A DNA stretch of 64,000 nucleotides from Limnoperna fortunei (GCA_944474755.1 OX104112.1:17448273-17512272); one strand, 5' to 3'; shown: positions 1 through 13,315, numbered from the stretch's first letter. Numbers and translations are program-made. Notes: generated by a model from the sequence alone, not told the origin.

Positions 1-737
1 TGAATTGTGCAGTTTTAATGTTGGTATACAGATGAACAAATCTTAGTTTAAGACGTCGAATGAATTGAATTGTTCCAAATTGACAGCAAAAGACTGTTCG
101 TCCTTTGTGGGCTGTTTGTGGTAATAAACGAAAGAAGTTTTATTTATAAACAAATTAGCAATTTGTTAACAAAATACAAACAGAATAATGCTTCATCGCC
201 CCCTCCCCCCTTTCGTGTATTTACTTGTGTGTGCACGTCTCGAAGTCAACAATTTGTACCAAGTGGCCAAATATTTGTTTGGGAGAGCCTATAAAAGCCT
301 GTAAGTGTGAAACACGCAAATTGACATGCAAGACAATCATAAATCTCTAATAAAAAATGTTGTGAAGATTTTGTGTATCATTTTAATTGCTTTTTTGAAC
401 ATATGTAAGGGGAAATTTTGAATGACTGATTCGTTTCAAATACTTTAAAGAAAGCACTTGATGCAACTTGACTGATTGGGATAATCACGGAAGGTGAAAA
501 TGGGGAGTAGCAAATAAAATATTTGATTTTTATTAGATTGGAACAAAAATTTTAAGACCTTAATGCTAGACACCGCAATCAAAGTGTGTTTGTTTCAGTC
601 TACTGTGACATTAATGATATAAATAGAATATGTAATAATACATGTGTCAATGAGTACAACATCATACTCCTCATTAAATATTTCTTAAACAACATATATT
701 TGAAAATAAATAAATAAATAGTGTTTGAATATGTCTT
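1..737. other. No gene seen
   Basis: AT-rich sequence with short poly-C near 203. The 74-codon open frame at 70-294 has no recognisable domain. Confidence 0.6.
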
Positions 738-860
738 AATGTCACATTAAGCAACTTTTCAGCCATATCATGGCGTCCAATTTGTTATTTGGGGAGGAAG
801 CTGTACGGTAACCGGTACAAACACCCCATCTTCAATAGGTGAACTGGCTATACCTGTCGC
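738..860 (-). mobile_element. SINE 3' fragment
   Basis: Contains the reverse of GGACGCCATGATATGGCTGA and the flanking CCGGT segment of the tRNA-SINE. The head is missing. Confidence 0.65.
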
Positions 861-1857
861 AAAGTTTTGCGTTTAATCGCAATACTTTTTGCTTTTAATC
901 GCAATAAAAAAAAATTACTAAATTGATTGGCTAGAATAAGCTTCCGTAGTAAAGCTAAATAAATACGTAAAAATCGAGGTTAACCTTGGTTGGGCGTAAT
1001 AACTGGAATTTATTATTTTATTATAAATTGAAATGCAACGGTCCCAACACCCCAATTAATATTGACCCGTCCCTTATTGTCATACACATTCCCCGTTTCA
1101 ATAGACCAGAAATGTTTGATGGAAATTTTTTTGGGGAAGTACTGACGGACGCGATTATTACTACGTGAAAGAAATCATGAACATATAAATTAACATTAGT
1201 CCCAGGTGAAACGAGTTTGAAATTATTAATTTATACATGTGTGCGCCCCCCCCCCCCCCCTTTTTGTTTTTATTTACGTGTTTTCGATATTAACAGATTT
1301 GTGAGATTTACCAAGCATACAGTTAACTTAAAATTGATAATTTACATACAACTACATGTACTTTGTTGTACATGTACATGTATTCCAGAACGTTTATTGC
1401 TATCATGTATTGAAACCCACTGCCTAAGATATAGAAATGAAGATTTTCTGCGAACACCAAAGCAGTTATACAATAATGTAAACAAATTGAATATTAGAAT
1501 TTACTGATTAAGCAAAGTATACTTTACAATTAGAGCCGCAACTCTCTATCTATGTGTGTACTACGACGGACGCCCAAGAACAATAATAATGCATTTGATT
1601 TACTATCAATATGAATATAAAATGATTGTTAATTTGTATTTATTAAAGAAATTAAATAAAATTTCTTCTCTTCGTTTTTTTTACACTCCATAAAATCCCG
1701 CAAAAATCCAGCGTGTTAATATTCGTTTTAATTTGCGCTGTACTTCAAATAAAAAATATTTAACATTTTTGTACAAGTTGTTTCATATAAAATTTTACAA
1801 ACTGCAGCTCATCTCTATCTTTCTTTATACTTAAATTGCACTATGAAATAATTTTAT
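861..1857. other. No gene seen
   Basis: AT-rich, with a poly-C tract near 1246-1260 and a TTTTGCGTTTAATCGC / TTTTTGCTTTTAATCGC direct pair near 866-902. No protein or RNA gene is supported. Confidence 0.6.
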
Positions 1858-2097
1858 TAACAAACAGACGGCAAAATCTAATAATATTAGTACACAATTT
1901 GAACGGTGAATTGCCAATTTACCACCCTGTTCCGAACCCCTGTCCAATTTATTACCCAGTTCCGAACCCCCGTCCAAATTGGTTTTTGACTAATCAAGAA
2001 ACAGAATTAGGATCACGTGACTTGGTTTTTTCGAGAGGTGAAGTGTCATGAGGTCAAAGGGTAAAAAGTGAATATAATACCGACTGCGTCGGAAAAA
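1858..2097 (+). repeat. 240-bp dispersed repeat, copy A
   Basis: Matches 5211-5448 in the same orientation from AACAAACAGACGG to the 3' hairpin CCGACTGCGTCGG (2080-2092) followed by A-rich sequence. Contains repeated CCTGTTCCGAACCCC modules. A transcribed 3' end is possible; the family is not recognised. Confidence 0.8.
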
Positions 2098-2151
2098 GAA
2101 AGTTGCTAAAGTAGTGTTAGTGGCTACAATTCCCGCCCTTTTCTGCAAATA

Positions 2152-2224
2152 TGTCCACTACGAAATGGTCAACTACGAAATGATAACTATCGTTTCTTAG
2201 TTGACAAGATTTTCGTAGTTGACA
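2152..2224. repeat. Imperfect inverted repeat, TGTCCACTACGAAATG family
   Basis: TGTCCACTACGAAATGGTCA at the left is mirrored by TTTTCGTAGTTGACA at the right; the core ACTACGAAATG is also repeated directly inside. Related termini occur at 4615 and 5020. Confidence 0.6.
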
Positions 2225-2837
2225 TTTGCATATTTCAGTTCATCTCCACAACATTGTTTTATGTAATTAAGGCATTCTACCATTAACTATTGCTGTTAAA
2301 ATGTTAGACTTTCCATGAAATGTAAGTTTTTTTTTAATCGGATTATTTTTCAAAAATTTTATATTTAAAGTTTTGAAGTACATAGCATTGTATTGTCAAC
2401 AGTGAGTTACATATTACAATTGAATTCCAGGGCTACACTGATAGCGACCGATGATTGGAGTCATTGTAAATAAAATTACTAACATATTGGTGCAATAAAT
2501 TTATGCCTAGTTTTATATTTCAATGGAACTGAAAAATATAACTGATCGAATAATATTTACGACGCTTTTTATTTCAAAACGTGTTACATACACAAAAATA
2601 CATGTAGTTCCGTTATGACTTTCTCCAGCGTTGTTTACTTTTATGACATCTGTCGCGAAATTTGTTACAATCTTATTTTATGATACCAGGATGTAATTAC
2701 AAGAAAAAACATATCTGAACGAGAATTTAGAAGGTTTTTGCTTTTGTCAAACATTTAGTTGATATTACATACACCCATAAATATTAAAAGACCTTAAAAC
2801 ATAAGGAATAGTTGAAGGATATATTCCAATCTTTTGT

Positions 2838-3495
2838 AAAGGGTTTAAGACACATGTCATTGTTTTATGTGACTGTTCCAAGACAACAGTATAAGGTTTG
2901 GGACACATGTTACTGTTTTTTGTGACAGATCCAACGCAACAGTAAAGGGTTTGAGACACATGTGTTCCAAGCCAACAGTATAGGGTTGGGACACATGTTA
3001 TTGTTTTATGTGACTGTTCCAAGGCAGCAGTAAAGGGTTTGGGACACAGGTTAATGTTTTATGTGACTGTTCTTAGCCAACAGTAAAGGGTTTGGGACAC
3101 AGGTTAATGTTTTACGTGACTGTTCTTAGCCAACAGTAAAGGGTTTGAGACACATGTTAATGTTTTATGTGACTGTTCTTAGCCAACAGTAAAGGGTTTG
3201 GGACACAGGTTAATGTTTTATGTGACTGTTCTTAGCCAACAGTAAAGGGTTTGGGACACAGGTTAATGTTTTACGTGACTGTTCTTAGCCAACAGTAAAG
3301 GGTTTGAGACACATGTTATTGTTTTATGTGACTGTTCCAAGCCAACAGTAAAGGGTTTGGGACACAGGTTAATGTTTTACGTGACTGTTCTTAGCCAACA
3401 GTAGAGGGTTTGAGACACATATTATTGTTTCATGTGACTGTTCCAAGCCAACAGTAAAGGGTTTGAGACACAGGTTAATGTTTTAGGTGACCTTG
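2838..3495 (+). repeat. 53-bp minisatellite, about 13 copies
   Basis: The unit contains AGTAAAGGGTTTGGGACACA and TTTTATGTGACTGTTCTTAG. The third copy is internally shortened. The right end runs into a SINE. Confidence 0.92.
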
Positions 3496-3690
3496 GGACC
3501 TTGGCAACATAGTGGTAAATATAGTTTGTTCATCTACCTTTGATCACTGGCCTTTACACACTGTTGTTGTGAGTTCGATCCTTACTGCTTTCAATGTGTA
3601 CTCTACTCCAAATCTATTGGACAAGAATTGCCAGTTTTTTTGCAGAATTTTGAGGGTTTTCATCTGTATTACCTTATATACAATGTTTTT
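3491..3690 (+). mobile_element. Degraded tRNA-derived SINE
   Basis: Contains TTGTGAGTTCGATCCTTACT (B box), a TGTACTCTACTCC segment and GACAAGAATTGCCAG, in SINE order. It follows directly on the 53-bp minisatellite. Confidence 0.65.
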
Positions 3691-4614
3691 TCTTGGAATT
3701 TTAAAGTATTTCTATTAACAAATTATGGAACTTATTCAGAATTTTACTATATTTTTTATACATAAATTGGTGCTTATGACAACAGCACTTGTAAATGAAC
3801 TGAAGGAGGGTTTTCTAATAATTATCTAATAATTCATTTAGTGCACATCAAAGCAGGGGATGCGGGATTTTGCATGATCTGTAATTAAGAATTTTTTATT
3901 TTTTGTGACCTATGATTTTGGGCTCCTGTTCTTTATAGAAGATGAGTACAATTGTACAGCCATTTCTATTTTCTATGACCTGTTATATTCTCTATTTTTA
4001 TTTTCTGTGAGTCCTGACCAGATCCCCCCCCCTTTTTCATCCCACTCTCATCAAAGTTTATAATTATGAAAAGGAAATGCTTTAAGTAATCCTTCACAAA
4101 GGTATGGAGTACAGTTGCAAGTTAGAGATCTCACTCACCCGATTTTTCATTTGAATGACTATAATTTAATCGAGCAAAATTTTTCAAGAGCAAAATACAC
4201 AATACTTTGTTTTCTTTTCTTCAAGTTTAATTCATTCTTTTCGGTAGTTTAAAAGAAGTTAAGGATAAAGAAAGAGCAACCGATACTAAGTGATCACCGT
4301 GTGTTGACTCGAAGACCATGAATGTTTCTTGTGTTAACTTGTTCGAACGCACCTCACCACTGCCACACGGACGATGCCACTGTAACCGCAAGTCTGAATA
4401 CTGATTCGAATTTGTTAACGCATGTGACACAATAAAAAGTAGTTTATAAAAAAACTAGAGTAGTGTCCGTCTTATTTTTTTTTTTATTAAATTGGTTTTT
4501 TAATGTATCTCGGTTTAATAATGTCACACATAAATTATAATTTGAGTAATGTGGGGTATATATCAGGAATTGATTTTATCATAATTTTCACTCTTACTGC
4601 AAGTTATGCAGCAT
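3691..4614. other. No gene seen
   Basis: AT-rich, with a C-rich patch near 4024. Small open frames lack family features. Confidence 0.6.
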
Positions 4615-5020
4615 TGTCCACTACGTAACGATTTCGTCCCCTACGAAACGGTCTTGTCCACTACGCAACGCAATATGAAAATACAATTTGTTCTCAAACA
4701 CATAATTATTTTGTTAAACAGAATAAGCTACTTTTCAAACTCCTTAAGGTATTTATTTATGATGTGTTGAAAATATATTTGAAAGGTCCACTAAAGAATA
4801 TTTGTATTTGAAAGGGTATGATTTTATTAATGTTTAATATTTTTCATATTTAATGTTTGAATAAATTCTACAAAGATGACTCAATAAATGTTTAGTAAAG
4901 GTTTTTACATCTTATGTATCAATTTTGTCAAAGTCAGTGTCAAATCAACAGATAAAATGGATTTCTATTCATTTTTTCATATTATTAATCTTAGCTAAAA
5001 TACCCATTTCGTAGTGGACA
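4615..5020. mobile_element. Possible small TIR element (TGTCCACTACG ends)
   Basis: Left end TGTCCACTACGTAACG, with two more direct copies of the motif to 4670. The right end CCATTTCGTAGTGGACA is inverted. The interior is AT-rich and has no ORF. No target duplication was identified. Confidence 0.45.
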
Positions 5021-5210
5021 TTTTTTTTATAATGTGTCATAATTTTTGTATTTTTTAGTTAGTTATTGTTTGCCTTAAGACTGCATATTTTAACATTTGT
5101 TAGCATTGATGTTGAAAAGTTTCGTTACATTAAAAAAAGTTCATATACTTAAATTTTCTTTTCGATATGTTTTGTGGCCTAAAAATCACACGTTTATTGA
5201 AAAACGCCCA

Positions 5211-5448
5211 TAAACAAACAGACGGTAAAATCTAATAATAATTGTACACAATTTGAAAGGTGAATTATCAATTTACAAACCTGTTCCGAACCACCGGACC
5301 AATTTACCACCCTGTTCCGAACCCCCATCCAATTGGTTTTTGACTAATCAAGAAACAGAATTACATCACGTGACTTGCTTTTTCGAGATGTGAAGTGTCA
5401 TGAGGTCAAAGGGTAAAAAGTGAATATAATACCGACTGCGTCGGAAAA
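5211..5448 (+). repeat. 240-bp dispersed repeat, copy B
   Basis: Direct copy of 1858-2097, with the terminal hairpin at 5432-5444 and an A-rich tail. Confidence 0.8.
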
Positions 5449-6768
5449 AAAATAAAAGTAATATTTCTACATTTACTTTAGAGGAAATAGCTATTAATCC
5501 ATGTTTATGCACCATTTTTGTACCAGTATATGAACAGATCGATGATAAAACATATACATGTAATCATAGAGTCTATTAGATCAACAATCACGTGATCACA
5601 ATTTAATAGGAGATTATATGCGCAAAAACCTTACACTTTAAAGTCAATTTAACCTGCTGCCGAAATTTCGCCGAAAAATTCCTGAAATCTTGGTTGTCAA
5701 AATCGGCCTTATATGAAATTAACTGAAAGTTTGACGTTTATCTTAAATGTTTTCCAGGCTATTTAAAACTAGGGGTTCTTTAAGTACAGGTCTGCGGACG
5801 GAGGTTTGAAAACCCACCCTATTCGTTATGAAATAACATAGACCATAGACCTAATCATATTTTGAATGATGAAATAAGACCTATTAATATATTTTATTGT
5901 TGCACATCCCCACTGACGAAATAGTCCATTCACTACAAAAATGATCAAGTGATGTTAATGGAACACTTTTTTTTAAAATCACCCTGATTTACATGAGCTT
6001 AAAATGAGAATTGAGGCATGTATATATTGAGATAATTTACAACTACCCAATGATATATTTTCAATGAAAAAAGCTACCTTTTTATATATTTTGGAGAGCT
6101 AAAAAAGTGCGCCTTTCGGGCCGCACATCCGTATTACCCTATATATACGAAGATTCGCCCTTGATTTAAAACTATCCTCCCAATTTGTTCTTTAATCATT
6201 ATTCTGTAAACTGTTAAATTTTGCTTTTATCTTAACCCTAACATTCCACTACAGACACCTTTATATTATTTTGGTGCATTGTAAACAAACAATTCGCTAT
6301 TGTTATCTAGTGTAAGGTGCATACATTTAAATAGTTATTAAAATGAATTCGTGTTATATCTTGAAATTTTTATCCTGTTGTGTTGTTTTATGTATAGTAT
6401 ATGGTTTAAATAGTACTCTAAAAAAGGTAACGCACTTGGTCAGGATATCCGTCAAGCGGTCATCCGTTATCCGGACCCACGGACACGCCGTGATTACCTT
6501 AAACAATAGGTGATCTAAGTGTTCAGTTCAGTACCCATTGATAAATGAACACATCAGTGTGTTACTGAGGACATTTATATAAACATAGCTTACTATTCGG
6601 GTAACAAGGGAACATAGATCTACACGTAATTGTATCCAAACACGTGCATCCAAACTGAATATGCATTATGAGCAATTTGGATAACATTTTAACACTTTCT
6701 TAATTTTATAAACGTATTTTCGTAATTTCTAGTCTTTATTCGTTTCTGCATTTTAATATAAACATGTT
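5449..6768. other. No gene seen
   Basis: AT-rich unassigned sequence with a small GTGCGCCTTTCGGGCCGCAC hairpin near 6107. No recognisable gene. Confidence 0.55.
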
Positions 6769-6990
6769 TAGGTAGTTATTCATGTACTATTGATCACGTG
6801 CCGGTCAACACTGCGGGTTGTGGGTTCGAGCCTTACTTAATTGACAAGGAACGTCAGCTGACCCGCCTAAGCTTGGGGGGATTCACGGTGTACTTTCAGT
6901 TTCCTCTCCTAATGAAACCTGAACCTCATGATATTGAAAAAATGCAAAAAATGCCGTTAAATCCCTGTGAAATAAAACAAACATATATTT
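6769..6990 (+). mobile_element. tRNA-derived SINE, diverged
   Basis: TATTGATCACGTGCCGGTCA, then GGTTGTGGGTTCGAGCC, TTGACAAGGAACG, a CATGATATTG segment and a CGTTAAATCCC segment, ending AAACAAACA. Confidence 0.75.
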
Positions 6991-7437
6991 TATTTATTGG
7001 TATATGTGCTGTCATTCGTGATTAAGTTTTAAACTTTTACCGTCGATCCCTTCTGAATCTTTTGTTCTATTTGTCTTATTTGTAATCTGAAGAACGAGTC
7101 GGAAGGGACAAAGCGTAGGCGACGCGATAGTCGTTGTATATAAAAATAAATAAATAAGATAATGTCTTCTTTGTTACCGAACTGCAGTTGCATGTTCTGT
7201 CAAACACAGTTTTAAGAAAGAACGTAGAAAAAGAATACCACTGAGAATTTATAACCCTTTATTTTGTAGTCAAAGGAAAGTAATTCAATAAGCCAAAATG
7301 GTTCATAGTCAACCACACGTAAATGTACGAACAAAATACGAACAATATTCCACAAATACTTTCTGATATCAATAACTCAAGGACGCTTTTATTGCAAAGG
7401 TGTAACACATCTACTATTTCAATTAAAGTATGAACCT

Positions 7438-7625
7438 CGATGGCTAAGTAGTCTACGTTCGTAATTTATGATGGGATTTATCACAGAGTCGTCAACAATG
7501 GAACTGTGAGTTCGAGTCTGATTTTGGTAACGGTGTACTCGACTATTAATTAAGATCAGAGTGTGGTGATCATTTTCCCCTCTTGAAGCCGATGTGAAAT
7601 CGAAGGTCTATTAATTCAAAGACTA
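7438..7625 (+). mobile_element. Degraded SINE
   Basis: CGATGGCTAAGTAGTC head, GTGAGTTCGAGTCTG B box and GGTGTACTCGACT are recognisable; the 3' part is degraded. Confidence 0.6.
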
Positions 7626-8287
7626 ATTGTGCCGAAAATAGACCCAAAGTTTCAATTTACGATGCTACTTATTTTAATAAAACTCATGGTTAAAAATTAT
7701 AGTTTAAATAGTATTCTAAATAACATTTGTCGAATATTTTATTTGAAACTGCTGGATGGGGGTGTAAAATGTCAGAAATTTATGTACAACCGCAGACATT
7801 AAAAGATGTAACAATAAAATTTTAAAGTATTGAATTGAAATAAATGCAGGTGGGTTTAATATTAAAACCTGACGACTTATCTCTGTTGTAATTATTGGTT
7901 TGATCTCTGTCAAGCCTTTGTTCTTTGAACATAATTTGAAAAAAAGGTAACTAATTAACGTCTTTAATAATTCTATCTCAACAAGTCTTTGAAATATCGT
8001 TCTATAACCCATTATACTACTTGTAATCTCTGACAAATCAAACAAATAAAAATAAGACATTAGAAATTTTATAAAGTCCGAATATTCTGTTGACGTTTTA
8101 TGACAGAAATAAAATGGGAAAAATGAAACGCTATCCGTGCATATTTCCAGATCGAATTCAGCCTTATCAAAGAAATAAATATATATGGACATTATAAAAC
8201 AATTTCACATACTTACCCGTTACTATTTAAGTACGTGTGTATTTTGGCGAAAGTTCCGTACATTCATGTATACCCTGTGAAAACACT
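7626..8287. other. Unassigned; one 158-codon minus-strand open frame
   Basis: The frame at 7716-8192 on the minus strand is hydrophobic and rich in F, L and I. It has no recognised motif and low-complexity AT-driven composition. It could be chance or an exon remnant. Confidence 0.4.
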
Positions 8288-8465
8288 ATGGATTAGTGTT
8301 TAAGGTTATATACTATTGCGTCAGCACTAAGTTTGCGAGTTGGCGCCTCGCTGAGGCAGGGTGTGCTCGAATACATTTTCAATTTAATTGACATGGATCG
8401 ACCAGACTTCTGTCTTAGGGTAGGGAGTTTTCACTATCCCCTTACCATTATAGATTTAACCTTGA
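8288..8465 (+). mobile_element. Degraded SINE
   Basis: GTTTAAGGTTATATACTATT, GAGGCAGGGTGTGCTCGA and AATTGACATGGATCGACCAG keep the SINE order. A second, weaker remnant begins GGGGCCTCGATGGCA near 8591 and runs to about 8790. Confidence 0.5.
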
Positions 8466-9200
8466 CGTAATGGTTCTGCTGAAAAAATGCTTAGCTTGGA
8501 GTAAAACCCCTTTCAAAGAAACATACAATAGATGCCACCGATCTTCTACGTTATTTAGACTGCCGACTTTGTACCTTTTTTTATTAAAAAGGGGCCTCGA
8601 TGGCATATATATGTTAATCTATTATTTATTATACTGGCGTGTCAAGACTAAGATGACTACTTCGAATATGAGAAGGCTGTGCTCGACTCAACGCATATTG
8701 CTAATGATTATTAAGTCGAGCGGCTTCAATGAGTACTCCAAATCTTGCACACAGTGGACGATAGCTTGAAAATAGCTAAAGGTGGAATACACTTCTAATC
8801 AATAAAGTCATTTTCTATTAGAAAACGGTACTTTTAAGTAGCAATTTCACCCATAAAAACTCAGGGATATAATAGTAAAGTTTACCTTAAGAATATACCC
8901 CTATCGTGTTTATTTTTTCAACTTTGCGGCGTCCGTTACGTATTTATTTTATTTTTATTTCACCGCCTTTTTTTCAGCTATCCGGGTTGTGTAGTTAATA
9001 ACTGTATATCCCATGTTAAACATCACTCAATATATATTTATAATTGCAGAAGCACAAATCCGTAGAATTTTTACAAGGCAAATAACAGAATATTTTAGGT
9101 GGGATTTCGTCCGCTGAGAGCGCTGAACTTATTACCCATTATTATATCTAACAACTTGGTTGTGTGCTACACGCAACCGTAGTGATGTGTGTTATTTATA

Positions 9201-10062
9201 GCTGTACATGTGTAGGCTGATAAATCTGTAATTGTCATAGCTGTACATGTAAAGATGATAACTCTTGTGTTCTTCATAACTGTTCATGTAAAGGCTGATA
9301 ACTCTGTGTTCGTCATAGCTTTACATGTAAAGGATGATAACTCTGTGTTCGTCATAGCTGTACATGTAAAGGACGATAACTCTGTGTTCGTCATAGCTTT
9401 ACATGTAAAGGCTGATAACTCTCTGTTCGTCATAGCTGTTCATGTAAAGGCTGATAACTCTGTGTTCGTCATAGCTTTACATGTAAAGGCTGATAACTCT
9501 GTGTTCGTCATAGCTTTACATGTAAAGGATGATAACTCTGTGTTCGTCATAGCTGTACATGTAAAGGACGATAACTCTGTGTTCGTCATAGCTTTACATG
9601 TAAAGGCGGATAACTCTCTGTTCGTCATAGCTGTACATGTAAAGGATGATAACTCTTGTGTTCTTCATAGCTGTACATGTAAAGGATGATAACTCTGTGT
9701 TCGTCATAGCTGTTCATGTAAAGGTTGATAACTCTGTGTTCGTCATAGCTGTACATGTAAAGGATGATAACTCTGTGTTCGTCATAGCTGTTCATGTAAA
9801 GGATGATAACTCTTGTGTTCTTCATAGCTGTACATGTAAAGGTTGATAACTATGTGTTCGTCATAGCTTTACATGTAAAGGCTGATAACTCTGTGTTCGT
9901 CATAGCTGTGCATGCAAAAGGGTGATAACTCTTGTGTTCGTAATAGCTGTACATATAAAGGCTGATAACTCTCTGTTCGTCATAGCTGTACATGGAAAGG
10001 ATGATAACTATGTGTTCGTCATAGCTGTACATGAAAAGGCTGATAACTCTGTGATCCTTATA
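9201..10062 (+). repeat. 39-bp minisatellite, about 22 copies
   Basis: The unit contains GCTGTACATGTAAAGGATGA and TAACTCTGTGTTCGTCATA. The period is a multiple of 3 and the unit lacks stops in several frames, so open frames on both strands are artefacts. Confidence 0.95.
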
Positions 10063-10262
10063 ACTTGTTTTCGAACACTTTGTTTGTTCGTTTTTTATTT
10101 ATTAATTTTTTATTTATTTATTATTTTTATTAAATACATCAAAGTATTGATATATAAACGTAGTGCTAGTTCCGTGTCTCGAAAAGAAAGCGCTAAATAC
10201 GTAAATACGATCATATCCGTGTCGACACGTGTTCGCTAATTAGAGTATTGGACGATAAAGAA

Positions 10263-10630
10263 TGTAGGTAGAAAAGTAGTAAATATTTTGGATATAGTCG
10301 AAAATACTAGCATTTCTGTCATGTGCATACCTTTCTAAAATTCCTCAGCATTTACCTGGACTAGGAAATTAATAAACTTTCATTCAACATGAAAAAATAT
10401 ATACCTTATATATCCGTTTTTCGCTAGTTAGAACATTTTGAGACGCTCCCACTTTTACACATGCAATTTCTAACTTAATTTATGCAGTAGCTTACACAAA
10501 AGATTGTACACATCTAACCACTATTTACCAAATCAGAACACAACCTAGTATTCAGTTCTGTACTCAATGTAGGGTACACAATCTGGTAACCTGTTACTGG
10601 TACACATTTACTACTGTTAGACCTGTATAC
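10263..10630 (+). repeat. Direct duplication, copy 1
   Basis: Starts TAGGTAGAAAAGTAGTAAAT and ends with GGGTACACAATCTGGTAACC and ACATTTACTACTGTTAGACC. The same order recurs at 10668-10968, and an end fragment recurs at 26292-26350. Confidence 0.85.
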
Positions 10631-10667
10631 GATATCGTTATTCTGGTACCCTGACGATGATATCCAC

Positions 10668-10968
10668 TATAGGTAGAACAGTAATAAATGTTTTGGCTGT
10701 TGTCGACAATACTAGCATTGCTGTGATTTGCATACATTTCTAACATTCCTCAGCATTTACCTGGACTAGGAAATTAATTCATTTTCATTCAATATTTAAA
10801 AAAAATATCTTAATATATACCACTTTTTAGAACTTAATTTATGCAGGAGCTTACAGACTACTATTTACCAAAATCAGAACACAACGTAGTATTCAGTTAT
10901 GTACTTAATGTAGGGTACACAATCTGGTAACCTGTTACTGGTACACATTTACTACTGTTATACCTTTA
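10668..10968 (+). repeat. Direct duplication, copy 2
   Basis: TATAGGTAGAACAGTAATAA through TACCTGGACTAGGAAATTAA to GGGTACACAATCTGGTAACC, shortened internally relative to copy 1. Confidence 0.85.
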
Positions 10969-11079
10969 GCATAAGCGGTCTTCGGTTATATTTGAAAGTG
11001 AAGCTTGTGTAAATGAAAAATATTGCACCAAGAGACCATGTTAACGATATCGTTCGATTCCAGTCCCTTTGATTTATAG

Positions 11080-12050
11080 TTTCATGTCCCTAGGTTAAAT
11101 TGTTTCTGTCCGTTCTTTGTTTAATCCATGGTTTACCTTATTTGAACGTCATCCAGATTGTATTTTGTCTGTTATCCGGGTTTGGCTTGTTATGTTTCCA
11201 TTATCCGGGTTGTGAGCACATTTAGTTGTCTGATCCGTAGTTTAACTTATTTCCCAAGTATTTTGATTTTTTTTTCCTCCGTTTTACCTGTACTTCGGAT
11301 TATGAGTCGTCGTGTAATCTGTGGTTAAATTAATTTGCCTTCCTTCGCTTGGCTGTCCGGATTTTTATTCCTTGTTTAATCCGCGGTTTTACTTTTTACA
11401 TTTTATTTGTCCTTCTGATTTGGAGTCCATTTTTTATCTTTGATTTATATTGGTATTTTGGCCGCCGTCGGATTATGAGTCCTTGTCTAATCCGTGCTTT
11501 TATGTGTCCTTCTTTAGATTGTGAGTCCATATGTCTAATTCATTTTTTAACTTGTAAGTCGTCAGTCGTTCGGATTGTAAGTCCGTGTCTAATCATTGGA
11601 TTAACTTTTTGTTGTCCGTCTTTCGTATTTGAATCCTTGTTTATTCCACGGTAATACATTTTATTCATCCTTCTTTTTTATTGTCCGTCTCTTGTATTAT
11701 GATTCCATGTCTAATCCGTGGAGTACCTTTCTATTGTCCTTCCTTGCGATTGCGAGTCCGTGTCTAATCATCTGGAACTTTATGTTGTCCGTCCTTCGTA
11801 CTTGAGTCATTGTTTATTTTATAGTTATACATTTTATTTGTCCGTCATTTGGAGTGTGAGTCATTGTCTAATCCACGCTTTTATGTGTCCTTTTATATAA
11901 GGAGTCCGTGACTAATTAATTTTTTCTAAACTTGTTAGTTATCACTCTTTTGGATTGTGAGTCCGTGTCTAATCCGAGGAGGTTTTTGTTGTCCTTCGTA
12001 ATTGAGTCATTGTTTATTCCACGGTTATACATTTTATTTATTCGTCAAGT
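11080..12050 (+). repeat. Degenerate tandem field, roughly 60-120 bp spacing
   Basis: GTCCGTGTCTAATC-like cores recur at about 11485, 11585, 11705, 11760, 11867 and 11960, alternating with ATTTTATTTGTCC and TGTTTATTCCACGG blocks. It is old and irregular. Confidence 0.65.
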
Positions 12051-12423
12051 CGTTGGGCAAAACGCAATTCACAGAAGGAGAATCTTATAGTGAACAAAGA
12101 AAAAGATATTGAAAAATAAACTTTAAATAAAAATCACTTTGCAGCCAATTTAAAATATCTTATTTGAAGATTTGAATATTTAGTTGAATTTACACATCTG
12201 TAAACGATGAAAGAAAACAACTTCTTAATGATACATGTAAATCCAAAAAGAAAACAAATCATATCAATGTTGATAGCGGTGAATACATTTTTTTTCAACA
12301 AAAATGCGATCATTACCGTTGATCTTAAGTGTGAGTTAAATCCAAAGAAATCATTTGTAAATATCATAAAAACTTTATAATAAAAAAACATTCAGGTATT
12401 GCATGTTGAACATTTATATACTT

Positions 12424-12668
12424 GCGGCCTCGGAGGACGGTTTGTTAAGGTAGTAATCTACTATTGATCACGTGCCTGTCAACACTGAAGTTGCCGCTTC
12501 GAGTCTCACTGTGGGCAAGGTGTGATTGAGCTAAATCTTCACTGTCAAAAATGCCAGTTTTCCTATCGAAGATCGGGGTGTTTTCAGGTGCTCCGGCTTC
12601 CCCTTATAAAAACTGGACCCACGGTATATCTGAACAATTGCTGAAGTGGCGTGAAACCAAATCAAACA
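12424..12668 (+). mobile_element. tRNA-derived SINE, nearly full length
   Basis: GCGGCCTCGGAGGACGG head, TTAAGGTAGTAATCTACTAT, GCCGCTTCGAGTCTCACTG B box, AAAATGCCAGTTTTCCTATC, AAAAACTGGACCCACGGTAT, and a CAAACAAACG tail. Confidence 0.85.
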
Positions 12669-13315
12669 AACGTCAAAATACTGAAAAATTTAACGTGACA
12701 TCTCTAAAGCCGATATGACAATAAATGTATCAGCTGACAGTGGATAATTAGAACTAACAAACGAAGTCCACGTAACGGAGTTTCTCGATAAAATTTGATC
12801 AAGAACACAATTCCTGTGGTTTTTTGCTAGGAAAATTCGCACCATTGAAATAGAAAACTATGGAATTGTTTTACTAGTAAAAATTGCCCGGGATTTATTT
12901 TAATATTTCACATAATCGATTTTTGTTTTGTTTCCACTAAATATGAGATGCTTATTTTTAAAACATGTGTATATGCTATTTATTATTATTATAGTAAAAT
13001 ATCTCCATACAAAATCACATCATGCAGATTTGGCTCAGTTACCAAATATGTTTAATATAAACTATGTTCATATACATCATTTAAATTATGTTGGGCATGT
13101 AAACATTTGTTTGTGTGTTTGTTTCAGTGTAGTTCTACACCATACACTTTCAGCAATTTAGCAGCTAAACCACGCCTACCAGTTTTATTTGTGTTGGGGG
13201 AGGGGTGAAATAAATTACATCTAAAATATTGACAGTTGCATCTTTTAGAGCAATGATTTTTTTTTTGTTACATATACCGGGAGTTTTGCATTTATTGATC
13301 TTGATGGCAAAAACA

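Noticed and set aside
7716..8192. 158-codon minus-strand open frame as a gene
   Set aside because: Low-complexity hydrophobic composition, no recognisable domain, no splice or promoter support.
9255..9689. 144-codon open frame (VFVIAVHVKDDNS repeats)
   Set aside because: Product of the 39-bp minisatellite; the opposite strand is equally open.
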